The translations under genes and the position numbers were made by a program. From Chloroflexota bacterium (GTDB taxonomy: Bacteria; Chloroflexota; UBA11872; VXNJ01), in contig VXNJ01000018.1 in the NCBI GenBank assembly GCA_009840625.1, positions 1-64,000 on the forward strand: a stretch of 64,000 bases of DNA, written 5' to 3'. How positions within the stretch are numbered: position 1 is the stretch's first letter; every line of letters begins with the position of its first letter. This document shows, piece after piece, positions 1 to 9,842 of this stretch. The notes beneath the pieces are model-generated. The model was given only the letters and a program-made list of their open reading frames with translations, made no database searches and was not told the origin of the DNA.

Positions 1-1034
1 GCCCAATTGGCACCTGCGCCCGCACCGGAGCCCGCTCCGGTCCCGCCTGCCGACCCCTCGCCGGCCCCGTATGTCGCACTTCGCGAGGCCGCCGAATTCC
101 CGGTGGGCGTGTCCCTGAAAGCGGCCCAGCTTCAATCCGAACTCTTCCGGGAGGTAGCCGGATCGGTCTTCAGCAGCATCACCGCCGGATACGAGATGAA
201 GATGCGGCACGTGGCCCCAGGTCCCGATGCCTACCGCTGGCACAACGTGGACGCACTGGTCAAGTTCGCCGAAGCCAACCAAATGCAGGTGCACGGGCAC
301 ACCCTCGTCTGGCACCAATCGACTCCCCGCTGGCTGGAGGAGTTTGCAGGCAGCGACGAAGAATTCGAGGACGCGGTGCGCGAGTACATCGCCGCGATGG
401 TCGGTCGGTACAAGGGCCGGGTGACCAGCTGGGACGTGGTCAACGAAGCCCTTGATCCCAGATCCGGCCGCCTCCGCGACACGGTGTTTCGGCGCCGCAT
501 GGGTGACGACTACGTGGCGCGCTTGTTCCAGTACGCGCACGAGGCCGATCCGGACGCATTGCTCTTCTACAACGAATTCGGCACCACCTGGGACGGCGCC
601 AAGCGGGCCGCGATGCTTGCGATGGTCGATGATTTCCAGCGGCGCGGGATCCCGATCGACGGGGTCGGCCTGCAAATGCACGTGACCTACTCGTTTCCCG
701 ATATCGGGCAGATCAAAGCGGTGATGCATGAATTGGTTAGCCGCGGTCTGCTGGTACACGTGTCCGAGTTGGACGTTCGGGTCAATCCCGACGGCGATCA
801 GACCGAACTCACCCGATCCCGCAGCGTGGATCAGTTCCTGAGAGTCAGGGCAATAGTGGCGGCGTTCGTCGCCTTGCCGCCCGAAAACCGGTATGCGATC
901 ACGGTCTGGGGGCTGCGCGACGGCGAAAGCTGGTTGATCGATCGCTGGGGCAATCCGGAATGGCCGTTGCTGTTTGACGACTACCTGGATCCCAAGCCGG
1001 CTTACTTTGGATTCCTCGAGGGACTGGGAGTCAA

Positions 1035-1038
<4 letters not shown>
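1..1038 (+). CDS. GH10 endo-1,4-beta-xylanase (5' partial)
   Basis: Glycoside hydrolase family 10 enzyme that cleaves the beta-1,4 xylan backbone with retention of configuration. The frame is open to the window edge, so the N-terminus and any signal peptide are missing; a TTG at position 7 is the first possible start inside the window. Counting from that codon, residues 2-20 are a Pro/Ala-rich linker typical of secreted or lipid-anchored enzymes. The family signature HGHTLVWH lies at about 96-103. The acid/base Glu is E147 in DVVNEAL and the nucleophile Glu is E254 in HVSELDV. A late AITVWGL segment forms the usual GH10 end of the barrel. The stop overlaps the next gene's ATG (ATGA), so the methyltransferase gene may be translationally coupled, although the functions look unrelated. 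Confidence 0.9.
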
Positions 1039-1883
<845 letters not shown>

Positions 1884-1888
1884 CGCCG

Positions 1889-1907
1889 GGCGGGGTAGAT
1901 TCCCGCC
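1889..1907. terminator. Hairpin between convergent arsM and mnmE
   Basis: A perfect 6-bp stem (GGCGGG / CCCGCC) with a 7-base loop lies between the two convergent stop codons. There is no T-run on either side, so it is a possible bidirectional terminator or 3' end stabiliser rather than a standard intrinsic terminator. Confidence 0.35.
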
Positions 1908-1915
1908 GAGTCGGC

Positions 1916-3301
1916 TCACTTGCCGATGCAAAACTTGGTAAAGATCGCGCTCAGAAGGTCTTCGGTTGCATCCTCGCCGGTAATCAGGCCCAGCTCTGAA
2001 ATAGCCCCGGCCAAACCGATGCAGATGAAGTCGGCCGGCAACCCGTCGCGCAGGGCGCGCTCGGATCCCGCAAGCTCGGTTTCGGCCTGGCGCAGTCCGC
2101 GAATGTGACGCCGGTTCGTGGTTTGCGGTAGGTCGGTGGCGCGCAGACCGCCGGTCTCCAGCAGGTCGGATAGCTCTTCCTGCAGCCGATCGACGCCGTC
2201 GCCGCGCAGGGCCGAGAACGGAACCTGCCGCGCGATTCCGATCCGCTCCAGCTCGGCGTCCCCCACGACCGTACCCAGGTCCGACTTGTTCAAAAGCACG
2301 ATCGCCGGCAACCCCACCCGGGCGATCAGGGCGGCGGTCTGGTAGTCAGCTTCCGCAAGCGGCCGGGACCCGTCGACCAGATGCAGGGCCAGGTCGGCCT
2401 CCCCCAGGGCGCGCTCGGTTCGAACGATTCCTTCGGACTCGATTCTGCCGGCCCCGGACCGGATCCCGGCGGTGTCGGAAAGCACTACCGTCAGCCCGTC
2501 CACGCTGAGCGATTCCTCCAGGACGTCGCGGGTCGTCCCGGCCTCTTCGGTCACGATCGCCCGATCTCGGCCCAGCAGCAGGTTCATCGTGGAAGACTTG
2601 CCGGCGTTGGGGGCGCCCACGAGCGTGATTCGCACCCCGGTGCGCAGCAGCTGGCCGGTTTCCGACCCCTTCAGCGCCGCGGCGACCCGGATCTGAGCCG
2701 ACTCCAGCACCGCGCCGATCTGATCGCGCGGCATCGGCGGGACGTCATCTTCGGCGAAGTCGATTTCGGCCTCCAGCTGGGCGCGCAATCCGATCAGCCG
2801 TTCCCGGATCGCCCGAACGGATTCCGACAGCGACCCACCCAGCTGGGCGCGCGCCGACTTGAGTGACAGATCGTTAGGCGCCGCGACCATATCGGCGACC
2901 GCTTCGGCGCGGGCCAGGTCGATGCGGCCGCTCAAGAAAGCGCGGAGCGTGAATTCGCCGGGTTCGGCCAACCGGCAGCCCTCCCGCAGCAGCGCCGCGA
3001 GGCACGTCGCGGCGGCCACGCTCCCGCCGTGGCAGGAGATTTCGACCAGGTCCTGGCGGGTGTAGGAGCTGGGCCCGCGGAAAAAAGTCAGTAGGGCCTC
3101 GTCGAACGCGATCCCGTCGCGGGGATCGGTCAGGCTGCCGAGGGTGACGTGGCGGTGAGCGACCCGTTCACCGGGTCGGGGGCTGAAAACCTTCAGCGCC
3201 GCCGCAACCGCGTCGGGACCGGATGCGCGAACGACCGCGATCGCGCCCGGACCGGGGGCGGTGGCCAGCGCCGCGATCGTGTCGCCGGTATCCAGCAACA
3301 C
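1916..3301 (-). CDS. mnmE: tRNA-modification GTPase MnmE
   Basis: With MnmG it installs the cmnm5 or nm5 group on wobble uridine of tRNA. The N-terminal tetrahydrofolate-binding domain begins DTIAALATAPGPGAIAVVR. The G domain carries GAPNAGKSS at 229-237 and DTAGIR further on. The C-terminus ends in the conserved C-x-G-K (C458 IGK), whose cysteine is characteristic of the family. The 461-residue length is standard. The GTG start at 3301 leaves a 15-bp gap after the radical SAM gene upstream, so the two are probably co-transcribed. mnmG is not in the window. Confidence 0.96.
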   Translation of the reverse strand: MLLDTGDTIAALATAPGPGAIAVVRASGPDAVAAALKVFSPRPGERVAHRHVTLGSLTDPRDGIAFDEALLTFFRGPSSYTRQDLVEISCHGGSVAAATCLAALLREGCRLAEPGEFTLRAFLSGRIDLARAEAVADMVAAPNDLSLKSARAQLGGSLSESVRAIRERLIGLRAQLEAEIDFAEDDVPPMPRDQIGAVLESAQIRVAAALKGSETGQLLRTGVRITLVGAPNAGKSSTMNLLLGRDRAIVTEEAGTTRDVLEESLSVDGLTVVLSDTAGIRSGAGRIESEGIVRTERALGEADLALHLVDGSRPLAEADYQTAALIARVGLPAIVLLNKSDLGTVVGDAELERIGIARQVPFSALRGDGVDRLQEELSDLLETGGLRATDLPQTTNRRHIRGLRQAETELAGSERALRDGLPADFICIGLAGAISELGLITGEDATEDLLSAIFTKFCIGK

Positions 3302-3316
3302 CCGCGCCGACCTTGA

Positions 3317-5137
3317 TTACTTGGGGCGGTAGGCGGCCGATGGAATCCGGGCGTTTTCGCCGCGGGCCGCCGCCAGCGCCCGGTCACGCTCCCAGCGCAA
3401 TACCCACTTGGGGGTGTGGACTCCGATGTGTTCCCAGGGGAGCAGCTCGTCGTCGTCGCGCTCGCGTAGGACGTACCAATCGACGTCTATTCCGGCCTCG
3501 GCGCAGCCGCGATTCCAGGTCTCGGGATCAAAGTGCTCGTCCCAGGCATCGAGCCGCGCGCCCAGCCGCCAGGCGTTCTCGATCGCCGCCCCAACCCGGC
3601 GGTCGCCGAGCGAAAGGAGGGCTTCAATGACCGAATTCAACGGGTTGTTCCAGTTGAACTTGATCGCCCGGTCGGTCAGCTGCGATCGCAGGAAGGCCTG
3701 CTTTTCCTCGATTTGCGCAACGTCCGCCTGGGCGAACCACTGGAAAGGCGTATGCGCCTTGGGCACGAAGGTGGAAACCCCAACCCGCACCCGGGCCCGG
3801 CCGCCCACGTGGCGGCGGCCGATATCGAGCGTCTTGCGCGCCAAGCGCGCGATCCCGGCCACGTCGGCCTGTTCCTCGGTCGGCAAGCCAATCATGAAAT
3901 AGAGCTTGACGGTGTGGAATCCCTGGGCGAACGCGACCGCGACGGTGTCGAGCAGCTCACGGTCGGGAATCTCCTTGCGGATCACCTCGCGCATTCGGTC
4001 GCTGGCCGCCTCCGGCGCGAACGTGATCGAGCGGCGCCGGCCGCTGCCCTCCGGCCGCAGGGCCTGGGCAATGTCGATGTTGAACGGCTCCACCCGGGTG
4101 GAGGGAATGTTGATGTCGAGGCCCTGGTCGTCAAGCTCTTCGCGCAGGTCGCGGATGAGGGTCTGGATGTCCCGGTAGTCGACCGCGTTGAGCGAGAGGA
4201 GCGTCAGGTCGCGATGGCCGGTGGACTCGATTACCGCCCGCGCCGCCTCGCGGATTTTCTCGGGTCGGCGGGTGCGCAGCGGCCGGTCTATGAAGCCGGC
4301 CTGGCAGAAGCGGCAGCCGCGCGCGCAGCCGCGGTGGATCTCGATCGAAGCCCGGTCGAATACCGTCTTGCCGTGCGCGACCACCGGACGGGTCGGACCG
4401 ATGTAGTCGTTGATGTCCACGTAAGCGCGCTCGACCTGGGCCGGGGCGGCCGGATTGTTGGGCGTTACCGCGCCCAGGCTCCCGTCGTCCCGATACGAAA
4501 CGTCGTAGAACGCCGGGACGTAGACCCCCGGCAGTCCGGCCGCGCGCTCCAGGAAACGTCTCCGCCAATTCCGCGGATCGGCGCGCTTGGCCGCGCCCTG
4601 CAGTTCCACGATCCGGGGCAAGAGTTCCTCGCCGTCGCCAATGACCGCCAGGTCCAAGAAATCGGCCAGCGGCTCGGGGTTGACCAGCGAGGCCCCGCCG
4701 CCGATAACGATCGGGTCCCGTTCGCCGCGGCCGGCGGCGCGCAGGGGGATCCCGCCAAGATCGAGCATCTCCAGCATGCCGGTGACGCCGAGCTCGTAGG
4801 GCAGCGAAAAACCGACCATGTCGAATGCCGCCAGCGGGCGGCGCGTTTCCAGGCCAAAAAGCGGGACGCCGCGCTCGCGGAGCCGGCCGGCCATGTCCGG
4901 CCAGGGACAGAAGGCGCGGTCGCAGAGCATGTCCTCACGACCGTTGACCAGCTCGTAGAGGATCTGGATGCCGAGGTTGGACATGCCGATCTGGTAGACG
5001 TCGGGAAAAGCCAGGCAGATCCTTGCCGGAGCCGAATCCCAGTCGCGGTTGCGGCTGTTCCATTCCCCGCCGACGTAATGGACCGGATTCTGGATTCCGT
5101 CCAGCAGGGCCTCTACATCTATTGCCGGGACAGACAT
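3317..5137 (-). CDS. Radical SAM protein, TIGR03960 type
   Basis: About 606 residues, resembling the uncharacterised radical SAM family TIGR03960. An N-terminal cobalamin-binding-like region (FPDVYQIGMSNLG, then VIGDGEELL) precedes the radical SAM core. The 4Fe-4S motif CARGCRFC (C-x3-C-x2-C) lies near residues 271-278. FMIGLPTEEQ and FVPKAHTPFQW follow, both typical of this family. I chose the ATG at 5137, where the homologous N-terminus SVPAIDVEALL begins; an open frame continues to 5251 but its sequence looks non-coding. The reaction is unknown. In many genomes this gene is fused or adjacent to a DUF2344 partner, which is absent here; its neighbour mnmE hints at an RNA-modification context. 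Confidence 0.85.
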   Translation of the reverse strand: MSVPAIDVEALLDGIQNPVHYVGGEWNSRNRDWDSAPARICLAFPDVYQIGMSNLGIQILYELVNGREDMLCDRAFCPWPDMAGRLRERGVPLFGLETRRPLAAFDMVGFSLPYELGVTGMLEMLDLGGIPLRAAGRGERDPIVIGGGASLVNPEPLADFLDLAVIGDGEELLPRIVELQGAAKRADPRNWRRRFLERAAGLPGVYVPAFYDVSYRDDGSLGAVTPNNPAAPAQVERAYVDINDYIGPTRPVVAHGKTVFDRASIEIHRGCARGCRFCQAGFIDRPLRTRRPEKIREAARAVIESTGHRDLTLLSLNAVDYRDIQTLIRDLREELDDQGLDINIPSTRVEPFNIDIAQALRPEGSGRRRSITFAPEAASDRMREVIRKEIPDRELLDTVAVAFAQGFHTVKLYFMIGLPTEEQADVAGIARLARKTLDIGRRHVGGRARVRVGVSTFVPKAHTPFQWFAQADVAQIEEKQAFLRSQLTDRAIKFNWNNPLNSVIEALLSLGDRRVGAAIENAWRLGARLDAWDEHFDPETWNRGCAEAGIDVDWYVLRERDDDELLPWEHIGVHTPKWVLRWERDRALAAARGENARIPSAAYRPK

Positions 5138-5506
5138 CGCCTTGGTCAGTTCGGAACTTTGATTCGAGGAGGCGTATGTCGGCGGTCCGGCCGCCGGCGC
5201 CCCCGCCAATGGTATTGGGCAAAAGCGGTGGATACAACCGGATCGGATCAATGAGCAATTCCCGCCGGTTATGGTCGCTTTGCCACCCGCACCGAGTCTT
5301 GCCGGTCCTGCCTTGCCGATTTCCGATCGGCGACGGTGTCGCTGGCCGCGGTGATCGGTCGCACCGGGATATTTGAGCGGGCGGCGGTCCGGGCCGCATG
5401 CGCGGAATTGGTCTGGAAGAATGGTGGTGCTGCGGGACGCGGCCGGAGGGTGATTCCGGTCGGGCCGATCACGTGGGTAGCAGACGGAGCGGAAGGTCTA
5501 CTGGCG
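5138..5506. other. Intergenic region between divergent genes
   Basis: This 369-bp stretch separates the start of the radical SAM gene (minus) from the alcohol dehydrogenase (plus). I see no gene with convincing coding character and no clear promoter pair. The only functional element I can point to is GGAAGG at 5491-5496, ten bases before the dehydrogenase ATG. Confidence 0.4.
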
Positions 5507-6448
5507 ATGCAGAGCACGCGGGCAGGGTTGGTTGAACCCAAACGATTCGAGCTCATTGACGTCGACTTGGCGCCGGGGCCCGGAGAGGTGCTGGTGGAGG
5601 TTTCGGCCTGCGGAATCTGCAGTTCCGAGATTCCGGTCTACACCGGCGACCGCCCGGTGGACATGCCGGCGTTCCTCGGTCACGAGGGGTCGGGCGTGGT
5701 GGTCGCGGTCGGACCGGGAGTTGAGGGATTTGCCGAAGGCGAACGGGTCACCGGAGCCATTTGGCAGGCGTTTGCCACCCACGCCATAGGTGACGCCGAC
5801 ATGCTCTTTAAAGTCCCCGACGGAGTCGACATGGCGCACGCGCTCGGCGAACCGTTGTTTTGCGTCGCAAATATCGCTCGAGCCGCCTCCCCCAGATTCG
5901 GCGACCACGTGGCGGTCGTGGGATGCGGGCAGATGGGCCTGCTGACGATCGCGGCGTTGCGGAACCAGGGCTTGGGTTCGCTGATCGCGGTCGACGCCCT
6001 GCCCGAGCGCCGCCAGCTGGCGTTGGCCGCTGGGGCGACTCACGTCACCATTGACGACCCGGTCAGCGAAGTCATGGACATAAGCGGACGCGGTGCCGAT
6101 GTGGTGGTGGAACTGGTCGGCAAACCGGGCGGACTCAGGCTGGCCACCGACATGCTGCGCCGCGGGCAGGGGCGCCTGATCATGGGCGGCTACCACCAGC
6201 TCGATGACACATACCACCTGCGCAACTTTTCCTATCAGGGCCTGATCGCCCACTCGGCCCATCCCGCCTATTCGCCCGACATGGCGGCCGACTACCGGCG
6301 TGCCCTGGCCGCGCTGGCGCGGGGAGTTTTCCCGATGGACCTGGTGGTAACCCACCGCCTGCCGCTGGACGGGATTGCCGAGGGTTTCGACATGCTGCGA
6401 TCGCATGCTCCCGGGTATCTGAAGGGCGTGGTTGTTCCCGGCGCCTGA
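5507..6448 (+). CDS. Zinc-type alcohol dehydrogenase-like (MDR) oxidoreductase
   Basis: Medium-chain dehydrogenase/reductase of 313 residues, likely NAD(P)-dependent. The catalytic zinc residues are suggested by ACGICSSE and by GHEGSG, and the nucleotide-binding Rossmann turn is VVGCGQMGLL. The four-cysteine structural zinc lobe of classical alcohol dehydrogenases is missing, so it belongs to a shorter MDR subgroup. The ATG at 5507 has GGAAGG ten bases upstream and starts where homology starts, so I rejected the longer open frame from 5336. Substrate cannot be inferred. The Rrf2 regulator gene starts 73 bp downstream. Confidence 0.8.
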   Translation: MQSTRAGLVEPKRFELIDVDLAPGPGEVLVEVSACGICSSEIPVYTGDRPVDMPAFLGHEGSGVVVAVGPGVEGFAEGERVTGAIWQAFATHAIGDADMLFKVPDGVDMAHALGEPLFCVANIARAASPRFGDHVAVVGCGQMGLLTIAALRNQGLGSLIAVDALPERRQLALAAGATHVTIDDPVSEVMDISGRGADVVVELVGKPGGLRLATDMLRRGQGRLIMGGYHQLDDTYHLRNFSYQGLIAHSAHPAYSPDMAADYRRALAALARGVFPMDLVVTHRLPLDGIAEGFDMLRSHAPGYLKGVVVPGA

Positions 6449-6486
6449 TGCTCCACCAGCCGGTCAGGGGCGACCGATTTCGCATA

Positions 6487-6509
6487 ATCTTGACGGATTC
6501 AGTAAAGAA
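6487..6509 (+). promoter_or_regulatory. Imperfect palindrome, likely Rrf2 operator
   Basis: Two 11-base arms (6487-6497 and 6499-6509) match at 8 of 11 positions around a central base. The left arm contains TTGAC and the right contains AGTAAA, with GAC and AGT six bases apart as in IscR-type sites. The element ends two bases before the GGAGG of the downstream Rrf2 gene, so binding there would block transcription or translation of the regulator's own gene. Confidence 0.4.
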
Positions 6510-6521
6510 TGGAGGCGGGCG

Positions 6522-6908
6522 TTGTTTGCCATTAATTCACACGCCCGCTACGGCGTGGCGGCGCTGGTCGATCTCGCCCAGCACGGGAACCGCGAATTCG
6601 TCCGGGCCCAGGACATCGCCGAACGCAAGGGAGTGCCGCCGAGCATCCTGGGGCAGGTGCTCTCTTCGCTGGTCCGGTCCGGGCTGGTGCGCTCGCGGCG
6701 CGGTGCCAATGGTGGCTACCAGCTGGCGGTCGCCTCGACCGGATTAACCCTGGACAGGATCCTCTTCGATCTCGGCATGGAGCCGCCCGGCAGCGGCTGC
6801 ATCGGGATCGAGCGGGCCGAACAGGCGGCGCTGGCGGCCATGCGCCAGACCAGCCTGGCCGACCTTGCCATGCAGAGTGCCAGCGACCTTACCGGGTACC
6901 AGATCTAG
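6522..6908 (+). CDS. Rrf2 family transcriptional regulator
   Basis: A 128-residue winged-helix regulator. It starts FAINSHARYGVAALVDLAQ, the typical Rrf2 N-terminus, followed by QDIAERKGVPPSIL and the wing SRRGANGGYQLA. The TTG start at 6522 is supported by GGAGG six bases upstream. Only one cysteine (in GSGCIG) lies in the effector region, so it lacks the three-Cys cluster site of IscR and NsrR, and its signal is unknown. The adjacent alcohol dehydrogenase or the convergent SDR gene may be targets. Confidence 0.85.
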   Translation: MFAINSHARYGVAALVDLAQHGNREFVRAQDIAERKGVPPSILGQVLSSLVRSGLVRSRRGANGGYQLAVASTGLTLDRILFDLGMEPPGSGCIGIERAEQAALAAMRQTSLADLAMQSASDLTGYQI

Positions 6909-6963
6909 AAAGGGCTATTCCGCCCGAAGGCCCCGCCGGACTGGCGAAACCCGGCGCCAAATC

Positions 6964-7698
6964 TCACGAATAGGGCTGGCCGGTCGGCACCATCACCAAC
7001 TCGGGGACGTTCGCCCGCGGGTGGAGGGTGGCTACGAATAGCACCGCCTGGGCAATGTCCTCTGATTGCAGCATCTTCGCGCGGCGCTCCGCCGAAGGGG
7101 GGTTGGGTCGCGAATCCATGATCGGCGTGTCGGTTCCGCCGGGATGGATAACGCAGCAGCGGATTCCGTTTCCGCCTTCCTCCAGGTGCGCGCTCAGACT
7201 CAGCGCCCGCGCGCCGTGCTTGCTGGCGTTGTAGGCGGGGCCGGGGATCATGTCCGACCGAACCGCGGCGATCGAAGAGATCGTTATCACGACGCCGGAA
7301 CCCCGCTCGCGCATTTCGGGCAGAACCGCTTTCATCAAGTAGAAGACCCCGTTCAGGTTCACCCTGACGATGTAGTCGAAGTCCTCGCGCTTTACATCCG
7401 CGAACATCCGCTCGGGAACATTGGTGCCGGCGTTGTTGACAAGAATGTCGGTCTGCGGCAGGCGGGTGCGGGTCCATGCGTAGAGTTCCCGGACCGCATC
7501 CGGGTCCGCGACGTCGGCCGCAAATGGATGCAATCGGGCTCCGGCGCACGCGGCGGAGATTTTGGCTTGCTCCAACTTGGCAAGGGTTCGACCCACGGTG
7601 ACCACTTCGGCCCCCTCCTGCGCCAGGCTGCGGGCAATTGCTTCGCCCATGCCGCTGCCGGCCCCGGTCACAATTGCGCCCTTTCCTGCTAACTTCAA
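6964..7698 (-). CDS. Short-chain dehydrogenase/reductase, paralogue 1
   Basis: Classical SDR of 244 residues. The cofactor motif is TGAGSGMG, NNAGTN follows, and the active site is serine in ISSI plus YNASK. The TTG start at 7698 has GAGG eight bases upstream and aligns with the ATG of the second paralogue. Its nearest relative here is the gene at 7949-8683: both are exactly 244 residues and share motifs such as HLEEGGNGIRCC and FVATLHPRANVPE, so they are tandem duplicates. The substrate is unknown; family members usually oxidise or reduce alcohols, sugars or acyl chains. Confidence 0.85.
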   Translation of the reverse strand: MKLAGKGAIVTGAGSGMGEAIARSLAQEGAEVVTVGRTLAKLEQAKISAACAGARLHPFAADVADPDAVRELYAWTRTRLPQTDILVNNAGTNVPERMFADVKREDFDYIVRVNLNGVFYLMKAVLPEMRERGSGVVITISSIAAVRSDMIPGPAYNASKHGARALSLSAHLEEGGNGIRCCVIHPGGTDTPIMDSRPNPPSAERRAKMLQSEDIAQAVLFVATLHPRANVPELVMVPTGQPYS

Positions 7699-7948
7699 AT
7701 TCGGTCCTCAATCGGTTGTGCCGGCAAATTCGGGTTCATGATAGGTGATTTGCTCCGATATGGTTTGGAGGCCGTCTGCGGCCGTGAGCATCGCGAAAGT
7801 TCCGACGCCACGGTAATGGTGCGTGCTTCAACCCAGCTCAGGAACCACGTAAGTGTGCTCGCGCAGTTCCTCGACGAGCGCGATGGAGCTTAGCCCGGTT
7901 TACAGGGGCAAGAGCTCTTCTCGCCCCTCAGGTCCGGATTGGTGGACC

Positions 7949-8683
7949 TTAGGAGTAGGGCTGTACCGTCGGCGTAATCATCATTTCTGGGACGTTCGCG
8001 CGGGGGTGCAGGGTGGCGACGAAAAGCACCGCCTGGGCCAGATCCTCGGGTTGCAGCATGGTCGCTCGGCGCGCCGGCGAGGGGGCGTTCGGGCGTCGGT
8101 CCATGATCGGGGTGTCGACCTCACCGGGGTGAATGAGGCAGCAGCGGATTCCATTGCCGCCTTCTTCCAGATGGGCGCTGAGGCTCAGCGCTCGCGCGCC
8201 GTGTTTGCTCGCGCTGTAGGCGGCCCCCGGTACCACCCCGGATCGCACGCCGGCAATTGAAGCGATCGTAATTACCACGCCGGCGCCACGCGCCCGCATT
8301 TCGGGCAGCACCGCGTCCATCAAATAGAAGACCCCGTTAAGGTTTACCCGCACCACCTGGTCGAAATCCTCGCGGCTAACTCTGGCGAGTGCCCGGTCGG
8401 GAACGTTGGTTCCGGCATTGTTGACCAGGATGTCGACCTGGGGCAGGCGGGACCCGCCCCAGGCATAGAGCTCCTTAACGGCCTGCGGGTCGGACACATC
8501 GGCAGCGTGTGGGTGGAGGCGCTTGCCGGATTCACCGGCCGCCACCCTGGCGCTTTCCAGTTTGGCCAGGGTGCGGCCGACGGTTACGACTTCGGCACCC
8601 TCATGGGCCAGGGTGCGGGCCACCGCCTCGCCAATGCCGCTCCCGGCGCCGGTAACTATCGCGCCTTTCCCGTCCAGTTTCAT
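7949..8683 (-). CDS. Short-chain dehydrogenase/reductase, paralogue 2
   Basis: A 244-residue SDR with TGAGSGIG cofactor motif, NNAGTN and active-site YSASK. The ATG at 8683 begins MKLDGKGAIVTG; an open frame continues upstream to 8974 but runs antisense through the oxidase subunit IV gene and is not coding. The two SDR genes are in the same orientation with 250 bp between them, in which I see no gene. Each probably has its own promoter. Substrate unknown. Confidence 0.85.
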   Translation of the reverse strand: MKLDGKGAIVTGAGSGIGEAVARTLAHEGAEVVTVGRTLAKLESARVAAGESGKRLHPHAADVSDPQAVKELYAWGGSRLPQVDILVNNAGTNVPDRALARVSREDFDQVVRVNLNGVFYLMDAVLPEMRARGAGVVITIASIAGVRSGVVPGAAYSASKHGARALSLSAHLEEGGNGIRCCLIHPGEVDTPIMDRRPNAPSPARRATMLQPEDLAQAVLFVATLHPRANVPEMMITPTVQPYS

Positions 8684-8778
8684 GCTCGGCCCCCGTTGGT
8701 GCTGCTTGCGCTTCCGACCGCTTGGCGAATGCTTGAGCGACTGGCCCGGCCCAGGCTTTCGGGGTTGTGGAACCGGGT

Positions 8779-9147
8779 CTAGAAGACCGGGTCCATTCCC
8801 GGCAGCACGCCGAACAGCGCCCCGAACGAGAGCAGCATCGCGATCGCGATCAGCAGCCCCCCGCCCATCAGCATCGAAAAGGTCTTGGCGTCGGAGAAAA
8901 GGTGCATGTAGTAGCCGAGCACGCCGAGGGCTTTCAGGGCCATCAGCACGAAGAGGGACACGACTATCGGCCACAGACCGATCGGCATGAATACGACGGC
9001 GACTTCGACCACGGTGATGATGAACAGCCAGATGCCGACCACCACGTAGTTGGGATGATGCTTCTTGTGGTGCTCGACGGCCGCGCGCGCCTCCTCGACG
9101 ACGCGGCGCCGTTCAGCCGCTATCTCGGATCGGATATCGGCCTGCAT
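8779..9147 (-). CDS. Cytochrome c oxidase subunit IV
   Basis: A 122-residue membrane protein of the prokaryotic COX4/CtaF type. A charged N-terminus (RSEIAAERRRVVEEARAAVEHH) is followed by three hydrophobic segments, with the typical YYMHLF motif between the second and third. The ATG overlaps the subunit III stop by one base (TGATG), which fixes the start. Last gene of the oxidase operon. Confidence 0.85.
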   Translation of the reverse strand: MQADIRSEIAAERRRVVEEARAAVEHHKKHHPNYVVVGIWLFIITVVEVAVVFMPIGLWPIVVSLFVLMALKALGVLGYYMHLFSDAKTFSMLMGGGLLIAIAMLLSFGALFGVLPGMDPVF

Positions 9148-9836
9148 CAGTGCGCGACGGGGGGCCCGATGACCGGCGCCGGCAGCAGGTAGATCAGGGT
9201 GAAGATGAAGACCCAGACCAGGTCGACGAAGTGCCAGTACAGTCCGCACATTTCGACCGAGACGTACGATCCGCCGTCGGTCCCGGCGTCAGGTCCGGAG
9301 GGCAGACCCTCTTCCACGCCGACCGCGAACTGGAGGGGGCGGCGGGCGTTCTCGCCGACCTTGAAGACCAGCAGCGCCAGCAGCCAGACCACGCCCCAGA
9401 AGACGTGCGCGCCGTGAAATCCGGTCAGCACGAAGAAGGAGGCCCCGAACATGCTCGACGTCATGCCCAGCCCGTGCATGCCGAAATGGGTGAATTCGTA
9501 GACCTGGATGCCCAGGAAGAACGTGCCCAGCCCGGCGGTGGCCAGGATGTTGTTGCGGTAGGCGATGGTGTTGCCCGCGCGCAGGCCGCGCAGCGCCAGG
9601 ACCATGGTCAGTGACGACATCAGCAGCACGAAAGCGCCCAGCCCGGTCAGGTTGATGTCCAGGTCGTGCGGCCCCAGGCCGCCTTCGGAGCTGCCGCGCC
9701 AGATGAAGAAGTTGGCGATCAGGGTCGCGAAGAACAGCGATTCCGAGCCGATGAAGGTCCACATGCCCAGCTTGCGCATGTCCAGCCCCAGGCCGACCCC
9801 GGAGGGGGCGTGGTGGGCGTCAGCGTGGGAGGCCAT
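9147..9836 (-). CDS. ctaE: Cytochrome c oxidase subunit III
   Basis: Membrane subunit III (229 residues) of the haem-copper oxidase. Family landmarks are FIGSESLFFATLI near the N-terminus, GFHGAHV, and the closing YWHFVDLVWVFIF. It stabilises subunit I and lines the oxygen and proton routes. It starts six bases after the subunit I stop and overlaps subunit IV. Confidence 0.93.
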   Translation of the reverse strand: MASHADAHHAPSGVGLGLDMRKLGMWTFIGSESLFFATLIANFFIWRGSSEGGLGPHDLDINLTGLGAFVLLMSSLTMVLALRGLRAGNTIAYRNNILATAGLGTFFLGIQVYEFTHFGMHGLGMTSSMFGASFFVLTGFHGAHVFWGVVWLLALLVFKVGENARRPLQFAVGVEEGLPSGPDAGTDGGSYVSVEMCGLYWHFVDLVWVFIFTLIYLLPAPVIGPPVAH

Positions 9837-9842
9837 GGATGC

